From positions 682,001 through 746,000 of the forward strand of contig NZ_FOVH01000001.1 of NCBI RefSeq assembly GCF_900115095.1: 64,000 bases of DNA, in the 5' to 3' direction. The DNA is from Actinomadura madurae (GTDB lineage: Bacteria; Actinomycetota; Actinomycetes; Streptosporangiales; Streptosporangiaceae). Shown here one piece after another: positions 7,138 through 21,415 of the stretch (positions are counted from its first letter, which is position 1; every line of letters starts with the position of its first letter). The translations under genes and the position numbers were made by a program. Below the pieces are notes generated by a model. That model searched no databases. It worked only from the letters and a program-made list of their open reading frames with translations, and had not been told where the DNA came from.

Positions 7138-8075
7138 ACCGCCATCTGATCTCCGCCGCCGACCTCAGCCGGGACGACGCGCTGCTCGTCCTCGACACCG
7201 CCGAGGAGCTGGCGCAGATCGCCGGCCGCTCCATCAAGAAGCTGCCGACGCTGCGCGGCCGGACGGTCGTCAACCTGTTCTTCGAGGACTCCACCCGCAC
7301 GCGCATCTCGTTCGAGGCCGCGGCGAAGCGGCTGTCGGCGGACGTCATCAACTTCTCCGCCAAGGGGTCCAGCGTGTCGAAGGGCGAGAGCCTGAAGGAC
7401 ACGGCCCTCACCCTGGAGGCGATGGGCGCGGACGGCGTCGTCGTCCGGCACGGCGCCTCGGGGGCGCCGCACCGGCTCGCCGGGTGGGTGCAGGGCAGCG
7501 TGGTCAACGCCGGCGACGGGACGCACGAGCACCCCACGCAGGCGCTCCTGGACGCGTTCACGATGCGCAAGCGCCTCGGCGGCCTGGACGGCCGCAGGGT
7601 CACGATCGTCGGCGACGTGCTGCACAGCCGGGTGGCACGATCCAACGTCCTGCTCCTGGCCACGCTCGGCGCCGACGTCACCGTGGTCGCCCCGCCGACC
7701 CTGCTCCCGGTCGCGGTCGACACCTGGCCGTGCTCGGTCTCCTACGACCTGGACGGCGTCATCCCGAAGAGCGACGTCATCATGATGCTGCGCGTCCAGC
7801 AGGAGCGGATGAACGCCTCCTACTTCCCGACCGTGCGCGAGTACAGCCGCCGGTACGGGCTGGACGCCGAGCGCATGGCGCAGCTGCCCGACCACGCCAT
7901 CGTCATGCACCCGGGGCCGATGAACCGCGGCGTGGAGATCGCCGCCGAGGTCGCCGACTCCGTCCGGTCCACGATCGTCGAGCAGGTCGCCAACGGCGTC
8001 AGCGCCCGCATGGCGGTCCTCTACCTGCTGCTCGGAGGGTCCGAGCCCGCCATCGGCCAGGAGGTCTCCCAGTGA
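7134..8075 (+). CDS. pyrB: Aspartate carbamoyltransferase catalytic subunit
   Basis: A 313-aa enzyme condensing carbamoyl phosphate and aspartate, the second step of UMP synthesis. The carbamoyl-phosphate motif [12 protein letters not shown] (residues ~50-61), [11 protein letters not shown] (~134) and [11 protein letters not shown] (~262) are all intact. Length is standard for class B/C bacterial ATCases without a PyrI regulatory chain, and no pyrI is present. The start codon overlaps pyrR by 4 bp and the stop overlaps pyrC by 3 bp, indicating translational coupling. Confidence 0.97.
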   Translation: MNRHLISAADLSRDDALLVLDTAEELAQIAGRSIKKLPTLRGRTVVNLFFEDSTRTRISFEAAAKRLSADVINFSAKGSSVSKGESLKDTALTLEAMGADGVVVRHGASGAPHRLAGWVQGSVVNAGDGTHEHPTQALLDAFTMRKRLGGLDGRRVTIVGDVLHSRVARSNVLLLATLGADVTVVAPPTLLPVAVDTWPCSVSYDLDGVIPKSDVIMMLRVQQERMNASYFPTVREYSRRYGLDAERMAQLPDHAIVMHPGPMNRGVEIAAEVADSVRSTIVEQVANGVSARMAVLYLLLGGSEPAIGQEVSQ

Positions 8076-9358
8076 CGACGTACATCATCAGGGGCGCCCG
8101 GATCCTCGGCGGCGAGGCGGCGGACGTCCTCGTCCGCGGCGGCGCCGTCGCCGGCGTCGGCACCGGACTGGACGAGGCCGGGGCGCAGGTGGTCGACGCC
8201 GCGGGCCTGGTGGCCCTCCCAGGGCTGGTCGACCTGCACACCCACCTGCGCGAGCCGGGCCGCGAGGACGCCGAGACCGTCGAGTCCGGGACGAGGGCCG
8301 CCGCGATGGGCGGGTTCACCGCCGTCCACGCGATGGCCAACACCGACCCGGTCGCCGACACGGCCGGCGTGGTCGAGCAGGTGTGGCGCCTCGGGCGCGA
8401 GGCCGGGTACTGCGACGTCCGGCCCGTCGGGGCCGTGACGCGCGGCATCGCCGGCGAGCAGCTCGCGGAGCTCGGCGCGATGGCCGACTCCGCCGCGGGC
8501 GTGCGGGTCTTCTCCGACGACGGGCACTGCGTGTCGGACGCGGTCATCATGCGCCGCGCGCTGGAGTACGTGAAGGCGTTCGACGGCGTCGTCGCCCAGC
8601 ACGCGCAGGAGCCGCGCCTCACCGAGGGCGCGCAGATGAACGAGGGCGAGATGTCGGCCGCGCTCGGCCTGCGCGGCTGGCCCGCCGTGGCCGAGGAGGC
8701 GGTCATCGCCCGGGACGTGCTGCTCGCCCAGCACGTCGGGTCGCGGCTGCACGTGTGCCACGTGTCCACGGCCGGATCGGTGGAGATCATCCGGTGGGCG
8801 AAGAGCAAGGGCTGCCCGGTGACCGCCGAGGTCACCCCGCACCACCTGCTGCTCGACGACGGCAAGGCCGGGTCCTACGACCCGATCTTCAAGGTCAACC
8901 CGCCGCTGCGCACCGCCGACGACGTCACCGCGCTGCGGCACGCCCTCGCCGACGGGACGATCGACTGCGTCGCCACCGACCACGCCCCGCACCCGGTCGA
9001 GGCCAAGGAGACCGAGTGGGCCGTGGCCGCGATGGGCATGATCGGCCTGGAGACGGCGCTCCCGGTGGTCCAGGAGGCCATGGTCGAGACCGGCCTGCTC
9101 GACTGGGCCGGGGTCGCCGACCGCATGTCCGCCCGTCCCGCCCGCATCGGCCGCCTTTCCGGACAGGGCCGTCCGCTGGAGGTGGGCTCGCCCGCCAACA
9201 TCACGCTGTACGACCCGTCGCCTCGCGCCGTGGTCGACCCGTCGGGCTTCACTTCGAAGAGCCGCAACAGCCCGTACGCCGGGCTCGAACTGCCCGGCAG
9301 GGTCATCGCGACCTTCCTGCGCGGCCGTCCGACCGTCCTCGAAGGGAAGCTCCATTGA
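8072..9358 (+). CDS. pyrC: Dihydroorotase
   Basis: A 428-aa class I dihydroorotase, which cyclises carbamoyl aspartate. The zinc-binding [10 protein letters not shown] (residues ~52-61) and the C-terminal CVATDHAPH metal ligand Asp (~310) are intact, as is TPHHLLL. GTG 8072 forms a GTGA overlap with the pyrB stop. In mycobacteria and Streptomyces a small membrane-protein gene usually follows pyrC. Here a 176-bp gap with no such reading frame separates pyrC from carA. Confidence 0.97.
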   Translation: MTTYIIRGARILGGEAADVLVRGGAVAGVGTGLDEAGAQVVDAAGLVALPGLVDLHTHLREPGREDAETVESGTRAAAMGGFTAVHAMANTDPVADTAGVVEQVWRLGREAGYCDVRPVGAVTRGIAGEQLAELGAMADSAAGVRVFSDDGHCVSDAVIMRRALEYVKAFDGVVAQHAQEPRLTEGAQMNEGEMSAALGLRGWPAVAEEAVIARDVLLAQHVGSRLHVCHVSTAGSVEIIRWAKSKGCPVTAEVTPHHLLLDDGKAGSYDPIFKVNPPLRTADDVTALRHALADGTIDCVATDHAPHPVEAKETEWAVAAMGMIGLETALPVVQEAMVETGLLDWAGVADRMSARPARIGRLSGQGRPLEVGSPANITLYDPSPRAVVDPSGFTSKSRNSPYAGLELPGRVIATFLRGRPTVLEGKLH

Positions 9359-9534
9359 CCTCCCCGCGGCGCATGGCCGCGGTTTCCGGCTGTCGCCAGA
9401 TGGTTCGCGGTTCATCACCCCGGCCAACGCCTGGAGGGCTCCCCGCGCTGCCACCCCGGGCCCCGGGGCGGTCGTGCACACCGAATCGCTTGGCTCTCGC
9501 GATCAGTAATCAAATGGTAGCAGAAGGTGAAACT

Positions 9535-10663
9535 ATGTGTGAGGCTTCCAAGCCTGCACTGCTGGTTCTCGAAGATGGTAGGACGTTCTACGGGGTCGCG
9601 TACGGCGCCGAGGGGGAGACCTTCGGCGAGATGGTCTTCAACACCGGCATGACCGGCTACCAGGAGACCCTGACCGACCCTTCGTACGCGCGCCAGATCG
9701 TGGCCATGACGTCCCCGCACATCGGCAACACCGGCGTCAACGACGAGGATCCCGAATCGCGCCGCATCCAGGTGGCCGGGTACGTCGTGCGCGAGCCCGC
9801 GCGTGTCGCCTCCAACTGGCGTGCCACGGGTTCGCTGGGGTCCGCGCTGCGCGACCAGGGGATCGTGGGGATCGCCGTCTCCGGCACGCGCGCGCTGACC
9901 CGCCACCTGCGCGACAAGGGCGCGATGCGCGCCGGCATCTTCAGCGGGGCGGACGCCGTGGGGCCTGGAGCGGACGCCTTGCTCGAACGCGTCCGGCAGA
10001 GCCCGTCCATGGAAGGCGCCGACCTGGCCCGGGACGTCACCACTCCCGAGCCCTACGTCGTCCGGGCGATGGGGGAGAAGCGCCACACGGTCGCGGCCGT
10101 CGACCTCGGCATCAAGTCGATGACGCCGTACCGCATGTCCGAGCGGGGGTGCGAGGTGCACGTCCTTCCGGCGACCAGCACCGCGGAGGACATCCTCGCC
10201 CTGAACCCGGACGGCGTGTTCTTCTCCAACGGCCCCGGCGACCCGGCCGCCGCGGGCTACGCGGTGGACGCGCTGCGGGGCGTCCTCGACACGGGCACCC
10301 CGTTCTTCGGGATCTGCTTCGGCAACCAGATCTTCGGCCGCGCGCTCGGGCTCGGGACCTACAAGCTGCGGTTCGGGCACCGCGGCATCAACCAGCCCGT
10401 CCAGGACCGGACGACCGGCAAGGTCGACGTGTCGGCCCACAACCACGGCTTCGCGGTGGAGGCGCCGACGGACGGCCCGTTCGGCACGCCGTACGGACGC
10501 GCCGAGGTCAGCCACGTCAACCTCAACGACGGCTGCGTGGAGGGGCTGCGGCTCCTCGACCGGCCCGCGTTCAGCGTGCAGTACCACCCGGAGGCGGCCG
10601 CGGGCCCGCACGACGCGTCCGGGCTCTTCGACCGTTTCTGCGACCTGATGGAGGCGTCGAAGA

Positions 10664-10677
<14 letters not shown>
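9535..10677 (+). CDS. carA: Carbamoyl-phosphate synthase small (glutaminase) subunit
   Basis: A 380-aa subunit that hydrolyses glutamine and passes ammonia to CarB. The N-terminal CPSase domain ([15 protein letters not shown]) precedes a class I glutamine amidotransferase domain with the nucleophile in [15 protein letters not shown] (Cys near residue 260) and the His/Glu pair in [11 protein letters not shown] 9535 has AGAAGG eight bases upstream and lies in a locally A/T-rich pocket, unusual for the operon. An internal promoter is possible but not convincing. carB starts 14 bp before its stop. Confidence 0.97.
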
Positions 10678-14032
<3,355 letters not shown>

Positions 14033-14100
14033 CAGGGGCCGGGCGCGGACGGGCGGCCCCGCCCGCCCGCGCCCGGCGCACGACGAGGAGAGGGAGACGG

Positions 14101-14988
14101 GTGTCCGACACACCGGTGCAGACGTCGGCGACGGTCCTGACGGTCCGCCAGGTGCAGGACTACCACGCGATCACGCTGGTGGCCCCCGCCATCGCCGAGC
14201 GGTTCAGGCCCGGCCAGTTCGTGGCGCTCGCGGTCGGCGGCGAGCACACCTCCCGCCTGGTCCGCCGCTGCCTCGGGGTGCACGAGGTCAAGTCCGACTA
14301 CGGCGGCACCGTCGAGCTGGTGTTCGCCGGCACCGAGCCCGGCACCCGCTGGCTGGCCGGCCGCCGCTCCCGCGACCAGCTCGACCTCGTCGGGCCGCTC
14401 GGCCGCCCGTTCCGGCTGCCCCGCGACCCGGTCAGCTGCCTGCTCGTCGGCGGCGGCCCCGGCGGCGCGGCCGTGTTCGCGCTCGCCGACACGCTGCTGC
14501 GGCGCGGCTGCCAGGTGCACTTCGTGCTCGGCGGGCCGTCCGCCAAGCAGGTCTTCGGCTCCCGCATGGCGCAGCGCATCGGCGACAGCTCGACCGTCAC
14601 CACCGAGGACGGGTCGATGGGGGAGAAGGGCACCGTCCGCGACGTCCTGCCGCGCGTCATCGAGGAGACCGGCACCGACGTCGTCTACGGCTGCGGCCCC
14701 ACCGCCCTGCTCCGCTCGGTCACGCAGGTCGCCGGCGACCTCGGCCTGCCCTCGCAGGTGTCGGTCGAGGAGTTCCTCCAGGAGACCGGCGCGTGCGGCA
14801 TCGGCGTGTGCATGACGTGCATGCTGCCCGTCCACGGCGAGGACGGCGTGACCCGCATGGTCCGGGCCTGCGCGGACGGGCCCGTCCTGCGCGGCGACCG
14901 CGTCCGCTGGGGCGACCTCGGAACCATCCCGTTCGACGCGCTGGGCGCGCCGCGCGTCCTGAGCGTCACCGAAGGGGGCTCCCAGTGA
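14101..14988 (+). CDS. pyrK: Dihydroorotate dehydrogenase electron-transfer subunit
   Basis: A 295-aa FAD/2Fe-2S flavoprotein of the PyrK family. An FNR-like FAD domain (residues ~5-105) is followed by an NAD-binding domain ([18 protein letters not shown] at ~117) and a C-terminal 2Fe-2S site with Cys residues in [17 protein letters not shown] and VRACADG. It passes electrons from PyrD to NAD+ in class 1B dihydroorotate dehydrogenase. GTG 14101 follows GAGGAGAGGG. The next gene is pyrD with a GTGA overlap, which supports the pairing. Confidence 0.93.
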   Translation: MSDTPVQTSATVLTVRQVQDYHAITLVAPAIAERFRPGQFVALAVGGEHTSRLVRRCLGVHEVKSDYGGTVELVFAGTEPGTRWLAGRRSRDQLDLVGPLGRPFRLPRDPVSCLLVGGGPGGAAVFALADTLLRRGCQVHFVLGGPSAKQVFGSRMAQRIGDSSTVTTEDGSMGEKGTVRDVLPRVIEETGTDVVYGCGPTALLRSVTQVAGDLGLPSQVSVEEFLQETGACGIGVCMTCMLPVHGEDGVTRMVRACADGPVLRGDRVRWGDLGTIPFDALGAPRVLSVTEGGSQ

Positions 14989-15965
14989 GCGACCGGGTCA
15001 AGACCACCCTCGGACCCCTGGAACTGCCCAACCCCGTCCTGACGGCCTCCGGATGCGGCGGGACGGGACGGGAGCTCGCCCAGTTCTTCGACCTGTCCCG
15101 CCTCGGCGCCTTCGTCACCATGTCCGTGATGGCCCAGGCCCGCGCCGGACGCCCCACCCCGCGCGTGACCGAGACGCCCAGCGGCCTCCTCACCGCCATG
15201 GGCCTGCCCGGGCCGGGCGTGGAGACCTTCCTGGAACGCGACCTCCCGTGGCTCATGGAGCAGGACGTCCGCACGATCGTGTCCGTCGCGGGCAACAGCG
15301 TGGAGGAGTACGGCGACCTCGCGCGCCGCCTCCGCAACGTCCCGGGCGTCGCCGCGATCGAGGTCAACATCGCCTGCCCGAACGTCGAGGACCGCGGGCG
15401 CATGTTCGCCTGGCACCCGGCCGCCGCCGCGGCCGTCGTCCGGGCCGTCCGCGACCACGCCCGCCCCGGCGTCCCCGTCTTCGCCAAGCTCGCCCCCGAC
15501 GTCACCGACATCGTCACGATCGCGCTCGCCTGCGTCGACGCGGGCGCCGACGGCCTCGCCCTGATCAACACCATGGAGGGCATGGCGATCGACCCGCTGA
15601 CGCTGCGCCCGGCCCTCACCGGCGTGTCGGGCGGTCTGTCCGGGCCCGCGATCCGGCCGATCGCGGTCCGCTGCGTCTACCAGGTGCACGCCGCCCTGCC
15701 CGGCACGCCCATCATCGGCATCGGCGGCATCGCCACCGGGCTGGACGCCCTGGAGTTCATCCTCGCCGGAGCGTCCGCCGTCGCCGTCGGCACCGCGGTC
15801 TTCCACGACCCCGCGGCCGGCCCCCGCGTCCTGCGCGAGCTGGAGGACGCCCTCGCGGCCCGCCGCATCGGACGCCTCGCCGACGCGGTCGGCCTCGCGC
15901 ACAAGCCCGCCGGGTACGTCCCGCCCCAGGTGCTCCCGCAAGAGCCCGAGAAGGAGAAGCTGTGA
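14985..15965 (+). CDS. pyrD: Dihydroorotate dehydrogenase catalytic subunit, class 1B
   Basis: A 326-aa FMN-binding TIM barrel oxidising dihydroorotate to orotate. The catalytic-base cysteine sits in [16 protein letters not shown] (about residue 130), which marks class 1 enzymes (class 2 uses Ser). The adjacent PyrK-type subunit makes it class 1B, NAD-linked and cytoplasmic. The FMN-phosphate glycine motifs ([11 protein letters not shown] and IIGIGGI) are intact. GTG 14985 overlaps the pyrK stop, and its own stop overlaps pyrF. Confidence 0.95.
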   Translation: MSDRVKTTLGPLELPNPVLTASGCGGTGRELAQFFDLSRLGAFVTMSVMAQARAGRPTPRVTETPSGLLTAMGLPGPGVETFLERDLPWLMEQDVRTIVSVAGNSVEEYGDLARRLRNVPGVAAIEVNIACPNVEDRGRMFAWHPAAAAAVVRAVRDHARPGVPVFAKLAPDVTDIVTIALACVDAGADGLALINTMEGMAIDPLTLRPALTGVSGGLSGPAIRPIAVRCVYQVHAALPGTPIIGIGGIATGLDALEFILAGASAVAVGTAVFHDPAAGPRVLRELEDALAARRIGRLADAVGLAHKPAGYVPPQVLPQEPEKEKL

Positions 15966-16666
15966 CCTCCGCCCCCATCGCCGTCGCGCTGGACGCGCCC
16001 GACCTGGAGACGGCCGCGCGCTGGGCCACCCTGGTCACACCGCACGTCTCCACCGTCAAGGTCGGCCTGGAGCTGTACCTGCGGTACGGGCCGGACGTCA
16101 TCGCCAGCGTCCGGGGCGCCAGCCGCGTCCAGGTCTTCCTGGACCTCAAACTGCACGACATCCCCGCCACCGTCCGCGGCGCCGCCCGCGCCGTGGCCCG
16201 CCTCAAGCCGTCCTACCTGACCGTGCACGCCGCCGGCGGGCCCGCCATGATCCGCGCGGCGGTGGAGGCCGCCCCCGCCACCAGGATCGCCGCGGTGACC
16301 GTCCTGACGTCCCTCGGGGAGGCCGACCTCACCGCGCTCGGCCTGGCGGGGCCCGCCCCGGACGCCGTCCGCCGCCTCGCCGTCCTCGCCGTCGACGCCG
16401 GCGCCCAGGCCCTCGTGTGCTCCCCGCAGGAGGCCGCCGCCGTCCGCGCCGAGGTCGGCCCCGGCATCACCCTCATCACCCCTGGTGTGCGCCCCGCGGG
16501 CTCCGGCAACCAGGACCAGGCCCGCGTCGCCACCCCCGAGGACGCCCTCGCCGCCGGCGCCGACCTCCTGGTCATCGGCCGCCCCATCACCGGCGCCCCC
16601 GACCCCGGCGCCGCCGCGGCGGCCATCGCCGCGGCGCTCCGCAGGACGTCCGCCGGCACCTCCTGA
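15962..16666 (+). CDS. pyrF: Orotidine-5'-phosphate decarboxylase
   Basis: A 234-aa enzyme completing UMP synthesis. The catalytic Lys-Asp array is in [15 protein letters not shown] (about residues 58-72), and the phosphate-binding end motifs ([17 protein letters not shown]) are intact. The short length and the DxKxHDI motif fit the common bacterial form. GTG start in a GTGA overlap with pyrD. Last gene of the pyr operon; a 788-bp gap follows. Confidence 0.96.
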   Translation: MTSAPIAVALDAPDLETAARWATLVTPHVSTVKVGLELYLRYGPDVIASVRGASRVQVFLDLKLHDIPATVRGAARAVARLKPSYLTVHAAGGPAMIRAAVEAAPATRIAAVTVLTSLGEADLTALGLAGPAPDAVRRLAVLAVDAGAQALVCSPQEAAAVRAEVGPGITLITPGVRPAGSGNQDQARVATPEDALAAGADLLVIGRPITGAPDPGAAAAAIAAALRRTSAGTS

Positions 16667-17454
16667 GCCGCCCCCGCGCCCGCGCCGCGGGCGGCCGGGC
16701 GCGCGCCTCGGCGCGTCATGCGCGGGGCCAATGGTGCGCCAGGGCGCAGAACTTGTTTGTGCGCGGCTATTTGACAGGGGATCAACTTGGGCGCACGGGA
16801 TCGCGCTTTGTGAGATTGGCCGTCTGCGAATGCGGAGACCGACTCCACCGCATTGGGATACGCGGCGAACGGCGAACTCGTTCACGCGGAGTGGCGATTC
16901 CGGGCCGGGAACGCCGCCGGCGGCCGGCCGGTGGTTCCGCGTCCGTGACGGTGCCCTGGCGGCGGGCGGGGGAGCTGGTGCGGTGGCGCTGTCCTCCGGG
17001 ACGGAACGGGCGATCTTGGCGGTGGTGCTGTCGAGGATGACAGTAACGGTCCCGCGGCGACGTGCGGAACGGCGTGGCGTGATGAGCGTCACTCGGTCGG
17101 GATCGTTTGTGGGGGGCCTCCCGGCGGCGGCCGGCAGCGCTCCGGCGGGGTGCCGGGAGGGCGGCGGGACGGCCCGGGAGAGCCGCGGAACCGGAGCGGC
17201 GAGCCGGTGCCAAGTGCCGCATATGGGGTCGGAAAGGGGGGATTTTCACGATCATGCGAAAGTCCCAGCAAGGCAGGGGGATGGGCCGCCGGAGGCCCCG
17301 AGTTGGGTACACTCTGTATTCAGGACACTCCAAGGAGTGATTTTCGTGAATTTATGGCGGGCTAAACGGCACTTCACGTTGCCTAATGGGCGGTGAACTC
17401 GCTAGTTTCCCAACCCGTCCGACTCCGTCGAGTGGAAACCTGAGGTGACCCGGC
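16667..17454 (+). other. 788-bp intergenic region between pyrF and mihF
   Basis: No conserved protein is recognisable on either strand. Base composition is less extreme from ~17220 onward. Visible items are a TTGACA hexamer at 16771-16776 without a partner, a TACACT -10-like box at 17308-17313, a possible TTGCCT-N18-TAGTTT promoter at 17379-17408, and two short reading frames just before mihF (a 28-codon one at 17254-17340 and the 16-codon one listed separately). It is probably the regulatory region of the mihF-gmk-rpoZ block. Confidence 0.5.
17346..17396 (+). CDS. Possible 16-codon leader peptide upstream of mihF
   Basis: GTG at 17346 stands eight bases after AAGGAG (17332-17337) and opens a 16-codon frame, MNLWRAKRHFTLPNGR, ending 58 bp before mihF. 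Its third codon is TTA, the rare leucine codon that depends on bldA tRNA in Streptomyces. A -10-like TACACT lies about 25 bases before the ribosome binding site. It could be a regulatory upstream ORF or chance; there is no homology support. Confidence 0.25.
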   Translation: MNLWRAKRHFTLPNGR

Positions 17455-17781
17455 GTGGCTCTTCCGCCCCTAACCCCCGAACAGCGCGCCGCAGCCCTGG
17501 AGAAGGCTGCCAAGGCTCGCAAGGAGCGGGCCGAGGTTAAGAACAAGCTGAAGCACGGGGGAACCTCGCTCGCCGAGGTTCTCAAAGAGGGTCAGTCCGA
17601 CGACGTCATCGGAAAGATGAAGGTGTCGGCCCTCCTGGAGTCCCTGCCCGGTGTGGGCAAGGTCCGTGCGAAGCAGATCATGGAGCGTCTGGGCATCGCC
17701 GAGTCCCGCCGTGTGCGGGGCCTCGGCGCCAACCAGCGCGCCTCCCTGGAGCGTGAGTTCGGCGGAAGTGCGAACCGCTGA
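17455..17781 (+). CDS. mihF: Actinobacterial integration host factor (mIHF/sIHF)
   Basis: A 108-aa basic nucleoid protein. An N-terminal helical arm ([20 protein letters not shown]) is followed by the helix-two-turn-helix core ([32 protein letters not shown], quoted here in parts: [14 protein letters not shown] and RRVRGLG). This protein is unrelated to enteric IHF, bends DNA non-specifically and is essential in mycobacteria. Position between pyrF and gmk matches Streptomyces and Mycobacterium. GTG 17455 matches homologue N-termini ([10 protein letters not shown]). Overlaps gmk by 14 bp. Confidence 0.96.
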   Translation: MALPPLTPEQRAAALEKAAKARKERAEVKNKLKHGGTSLAEVLKEGQSDDVIGKMKVSALLESLPGVGKVRAKQIMERLGIAESRRVRGLGANQRASLEREFGGSANR

Positions 17782-18463
17782 CGCGCGACTCACGGGCGGG
17801 CGCGGCGGTCAGGCCGCCGCGGCCGGCTCGGGGCGACCCGAGCCCGGCACCATCCCGCCCGGCTCCGGCGCACCCATCGCTGCGCCGGAAGGCTCCAAAC
17901 CGCATGGCCCGCTCGCGCGGCGTCTGACGGTCCTGTCCGGGCCGTCGGGCGTCGGCAAGAGCACGGTCGTCGCCGAGATCCGGCGATCACACCCCCGGGT
18001 GTGGCTGTCGGTCTCGGTGACCACCCGGGCCCCCCGCCCGGGTGAGACCGATGGTGTGCAGTACTTCTTCGTCGACGACGCCGGTTTCGACCGGCTCGTC
18101 GCCGAAGGGGAGCTCCTCGAATGGGCCGAGTTCGCCGGGAACCGCTACGGCACCCCCCGCCGGCCCGTCGAGGAACGCCTCGCCCAGGGCGAGCCGGTGC
18201 TCCTGGAGATCGACCTCCAGGGCGCCCGGCAGGTCCGCCGGACCATGCCCGACGCGCTGCTGGTGTTCCTCGCTCCCCCCAGCTGGGAGGAGCTCGTCCG
18301 CCGCCTCACCGGCCGCGGCACCGAGCCCCCCGAGGTCATCGAGCGCCGGCTGGACGCCGCCCGCGTCGAGCTCGCCGCCGAGAAGGAGTTCGACATCACG
18401 CTCGTGAACACGTCCGTCCAAGGCGTGTGCGACGAGCTGCTAGCCTTGATGGCTGACCAGTAG
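17768..18463 (+). CDS. gmk: Guanylate kinase
   Basis: A 231-aa enzyme phosphorylating GMP to GDP. The P-loop [12 protein letters not shown] begins near residue 56, and the GMP-binding [11 protein letters not shown] and YFFVD segments follow, then EFAGNRYGT and [10 protein letters not shown]. Only one canonical start (GTG 17768, overlapping mihF) exists in the frame before the P-loop. The protein therefore carries a 50-residue Gly/Pro/Ala-rich N-terminal extension, longer than in Streptomyces homologues. Confidence 0.95.
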   Translation: MRTADARLTGGRGGQAAAAGSGRPEPGTIPPGSGAPIAAPEGSKPHGPLARRLTVLSGPSGVGKSTVVAEIRRSHPRVWLSVSVTTRAPRPGETDGVQYFFVDDAGFDRLVAEGELLEWAEFAGNRYGTPRRPVEERLAQGEPVLLEIDLQGARQVRRTMPDALLVFLAPPSWEELVRRLTGRGTEPPEVIERRLDAARVELAAEKEFDITLVNTSVQGVCDELLALMADQ

Positions 18464-18490
18464 CCGTTAGACCTAGTGGAAGGCCACCGA

Positions 18491-18745
18491 GTGGCAGCCA
18501 GCAATGAGGGCATCACCAACCCCTCGATCGACGAGCTCCTGGAGGTCGTCGACACCAAGTACGGCCTCGTGAGCATCGCGGCCAAGCGCGCGCGGCAGAT
18601 CAACGCCTACTACGCCCAGCTGGGCGAGGGCCTGCTGGAGTACGTCGGCCCGCTCGTCGAGACCCAGGTGCAGGAGAAGCCGCTGTCGATCGCGCTCCGC
18701 GAGACGCGCGAAGGCCTCCTGAACGCCGAGCCCATCGAGGGCTGA
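18491..18745 (+). CDS. rpoZ: RNA polymerase omega subunit
   Basis: An 84-aa omega subunit, which aids beta-prime folding and RNA polymerase assembly. The core [20 protein letters not shown] and [20 protein letters not shown] motifs are family hallmarks. GTG 18491 was chosen over GTG 18476 because GGAAGG lies seven bases before it and homologues start near here. It lies between gmk and coaBC as in most bacteria. Confidence 0.96.
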   Translation: MAASNEGITNPSIDELLEVVDTKYGLVSIAAKRARQINAYYAQLGEGLLEYVGPLVETQVQEKPLSIALRETREGLLNAEPIEG

Positions 18746-18798
18746 GGCTCCCGGACCCCGGCGCCCGGGCGCCCGGGGCCTGATGGCATCGTGGCACC

Positions 18799-20022
18799 AT
18801 GACCTCCCCCAAGCCGCGCGTCGTCCTCGGCGTCAGCGCCGGAATCGCCGCGTACAAGGCGTGCGAGCTGCTCCGCCGGCTCACCGAGTCGGGGCACGAC
18901 GTCACCGTCGTCCCGACCGAGGACGCGCTCCGCTTCGTCGGCGAGCCCACCTGGGCGGCCCTGTCGGGCAAGCCCGTCTCGCCGCGGGTGTGGGACGGCG
19001 TCGCCGGCGTCCCGCACGTCCGGCTCGGCCAGGAGGCCGACCTGGTGTTCGTCGCGCCCGCCACCGCCGACCTGCTCGCCAAGGCGGCGCACGGGCTGGC
19101 CGACGACCTGCTCACCAACACCCTGCTCACCGCCCGCTGCCCGGTCGTGTTCGCGCCCGCGATGCACACCGAGATGTGGCAGCACCCCGCGACCCGGGCG
19201 AACGTGGCGACGCTGCGGGACCGCGGCGCCGTCGTCGTCGAGCCGGCGTCCGGGCGCCTCACCGGCGCCGACACCGGGCCGGGGCGGCTGCCCGACCCGG
19301 CGGAGCTGTTCGAGGTCGCGCGGCACGTCCTGGCGCGCGGCGCGGACGGGCGCGACCTCGCCGGCCGGCACGTGGTCGTCTCGGCCGGCGGCACCCGGGA
19401 GGCCATCGACCCGGTCCGGTTCATCGGCAACCGCTCGTCCGGGATGCAGGGCTACGCCCTCGCCCGCACGGCCGTGGCCCGCGGCGCCCGGGTGACCCTC
19501 GTCGCCGCGAACGTCGCCCTGCCCGACCCGGCCGGGGCCGAGATCGTCGCCGTCGGGTCGGCCGAGGAGATGCACAAGGCCGTGGTGGCCGCCGCCGCGT
19601 CCGCCGACGCGGTCGTGATGGCCGCCGCCGTCGCCGACTTCCGCCCGGAGGGCTACCGCCGGTCGAAGATCAAGAAGGCGGAGGGCGCGGAGCCGGAGCC
19701 GATCCGGCTCGCCAAGAACCCCGACATCCTGGCCGGGCTGGGGGCCGACCGCCGTCCCGGCCAGGTGATCGTCGGTTTCGCGGCCGAGACCGACGACGTG
19801 CTGGAGAACGGCCGCGCCAAGCTCGCCCGCAAGGGCAGCGACCTCCTCGTCGTCAACCAGGTCGGCGAGGACCTCGCCTTCGGGCGCCCCGACAACGCCG
19901 CGGTGATCCTCGGCGCGGACGGCTCGCTCACCGAGGTGCCGCGCGGCGCCAAGGAGGCGCTCGCCGAGGTCGTCTGGGATCTCGTCGCCGCGCGCCTGAA
20001 ACCCGTGGCCACGCGGGCGTGA
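18799..20022 (+). CDS. coaBC: Bifunctional phosphopantothenoylcysteine decarboxylase / synthetase
   Basis: A 407-aa fused enzyme performing two consecutive steps of coenzyme A synthesis. The N-terminal FMN-dependent CoaC half has [20 protein letters not shown], the active-site [20 protein letters not shown] and PAMHTEMW. The C-terminal CTP-dependent CoaB half has [20 protein letters not shown] (about residue 194) and AAAVADFRP, with [20 protein letters not shown] near the end. Full length. Possibly co-transcribed with rpoZ, 53 bp away. Confidence 0.97.
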   Translation: MTSPKPRVVLGVSAGIAAYKACELLRRLTESGHDVTVVPTEDALRFVGEPTWAALSGKPVSPRVWDGVAGVPHVRLGQEADLVFVAPATADLLAKAAHGLADDLLTNTLLTARCPVVFAPAMHTEMWQHPATRANVATLRDRGAVVVEPASGRLTGADTGPGRLPDPAELFEVARHVLARGADGRDLAGRHVVVSAGGTREAIDPVRFIGNRSSGMQGYALARTAVARGARVTLVAANVALPDPAGAEIVAVGSAEEMHKAVVAAAASADAVVMAAAVADFRPEGYRRSKIKKAEGAEPEPIRLAKNPDILAGLGADRRPGQVIVGFAAETDDVLENGRAKLARKGSDLLVVNQVGEDLAFGRPDNAAVILGADGSLTEVPRGAKEALAEVVWDLVAARLKPVATRA

Positions 20023-20162
20023 CGGCGGCGGGCGGCGATCCCGCTAGACTTGCGCCCTATCATCCGTGGGGAACCGCGGCGGGGGGCGGGGCTCCCCCGC
20101 CGGACTCGACAAAAATCCGTCCTGCGACGTCAGTCAGCAGCCGCTGCAAGGAGTTCACGTAC

Positions 20163-21356
20163 GTGTCTCGCCGCCTGTTCACCTCCGAGTCCGTGACCGA
20201 AGGGCACCCGGACAAGATCGCGGACCAGATCAGCGACGCGATCCTCGACTCGATGATCAAGGACGACCCGAAGAGCCGGGTCGCCGTCGAGACGATGATC
20301 ACGACGGGTCAGGTGCATGTGGCCGGTGAGGTCACCACCGAGACCTATGTGGACATCCCGGGCGTGATCCGGGAGAAGATCCTGGAGATCGGCTACGACT
20401 CGTCCAAGAAGGGCTTCGACGGCCACTCCTGCGGCGTGTCGGTGTCGATCGGCGCCCAGTCGCCCGACATCGCGCAGGGCGTCGACGACGCCTACGAGAC
20501 CCGCGAGGGCGAGGGCGTCGACGACCTGGACCGGCAGGGCGCCGGCGACCAGGGCCTGATGTTCGGCTACGCCACCAACGAGACGCCCGAGCTGATGCCG
20601 CTGCCGATCACGCTGGCGCACCGGCTCGCGCAGCGGCTCTCGGCGGTCCGCAAGAGCGGCGACGTCCCGTACCTGCGCCCGGACGGCAAGACGCAGGTCA
20701 CCATCGAGTACGACGGCGACCGCGGGGTCCGCCTCGACACCGTCGTGGTGTCCAGCCAGCACGCTCCCGACATCGACCTGAAGGAGCTGCTCGCCCCGGA
20801 CGTGAAGGAGCACGTGGTCGACCCCGTGCTCGCCCAGTTCGACCTCGACACGGGCGGCTACCGGCTGCTGGTGAACCCGACCGGGCGCTTCGAGATCGGC
20901 GGCCCGATGGGCGACGCCGGCCTCACCGGCCGCAAGATCATCGTGGACACCTACGGCGGCATGGCCCGGCACGGCGGCGGCGCGTTCTCCGGCAAGGACC
21001 CGTCCAAGGTCGACCGGTCCGCCGCGTACGCGATGCGCTGGGTCGCCAAGAACATCGTCGCCGCGCAGCTCGCCGACCGCGCCGAGGTGCAGGTCGCCTA
21101 CGCGATCGGCAAGGCCCACCCGGTCGGCGTGTTCGTGGAGACCTTCGGCACCGAGAAGGTCGCCCCCGAGAAGATCGAGAAGGCCGTCGACGAGGTGTTC
21201 GACCTGCGGCCCGCCGCGATCGTCCGCGACCTGGACCTGCTCCGCCCGATCTACCAGAAGACCGCCGCGTACGGCCACTTCGGCCGCGAGGAGCCCGACT
21301 TCTCCTGGGAGTCGGCCGACCGCGCCAAGGACCTGGCCTCCGCCGCCGGCCTGTAA
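20163..21356 (+). CDS. metK: S-adenosylmethionine synthase
   Basis: A 397-aa enzyme making SAM from methionine and ATP. Signature hexapeptides are intact: [16 protein letters not shown] (about residue 127) and the P-loop-like [17 protein letters not shown] (about 276). The N-terminus [20 protein letters not shown] holds the ATP-binding His and the metal-binding residues. GTG 20163 has CAAGGAG upstream. The 140-bp leader contains a long C/G hairpin and a TAGACT -10-like box (20045-20050), but I find no SAM riboswitch core. Confidence 0.98.
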   Translation: MSRRLFTSESVTEGHPDKIADQISDAILDSMIKDDPKSRVAVETMITTGQVHVAGEVTTETYVDIPGVIREKILEIGYDSSKKGFDGHSCGVSVSIGAQSPDIAQGVDDAYETREGEGVDDLDRQGAGDQGLMFGYATNETPELMPLPITLAHRLAQRLSAVRKSGDVPYLRPDGKTQVTIEYDGDRGVRLDTVVVSSQHAPDIDLKELLAPDVKEHVVDPVLAQFDLDTGGYRLLVNPTGRFEIGGPMGDAGLTGRKIIVDTYGGMARHGGGAFSGKDPSKVDRSAAYAMRWVAKNIVAAQLADRAEVQVAYAIGKAHPVGVFVETFGTEKVAPEKIEKAVDEVFDLRPAAIVRDLDLLRPIYQKTAAYGHFGREEPDFSWESADRAKDLASAAGL

Positions 21357-21363
21357 CCCGCCT

Positions 21364-21406
21364 CGTCGAAGGGCCCCGGGGGACGTCCCCCCGGGGCCCT
21401 TCGACG
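21364..21406. terminator. Bidirectional hairpin after metK
   Basis: A long inverted repeat (CGTCGAAGGGCCCC ... GGGGCCCTTCGACG) with a short loop lies between convergent genes and ends nine bases before the next stop codon. Confidence 0.85.
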
Positions 21407-21415
21407 TGCGGGACG

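Noticed and set aside
9359..9534. Coding extension linking pyrC and carA (long in-frame reading into carA)
   Set aside because: The translated sequence is non-conserved and ATG 9535 has a proper ribosome binding site.
17254..17340. 28-codon basic frame (MRKSQQGRGMGRRRPRVGYT) before mihF
   Set aside because: The ribosome binding site is too far from the ATG and the composition is what GC-rich random sequence gives; kept only as a note.
20023..20162. SAM riboswitch in the metK leader
   Set aside because: The leader has a long GC hairpin but none of the conserved SAM-riboswitch core segments; a promoter plus structured leader is enough.
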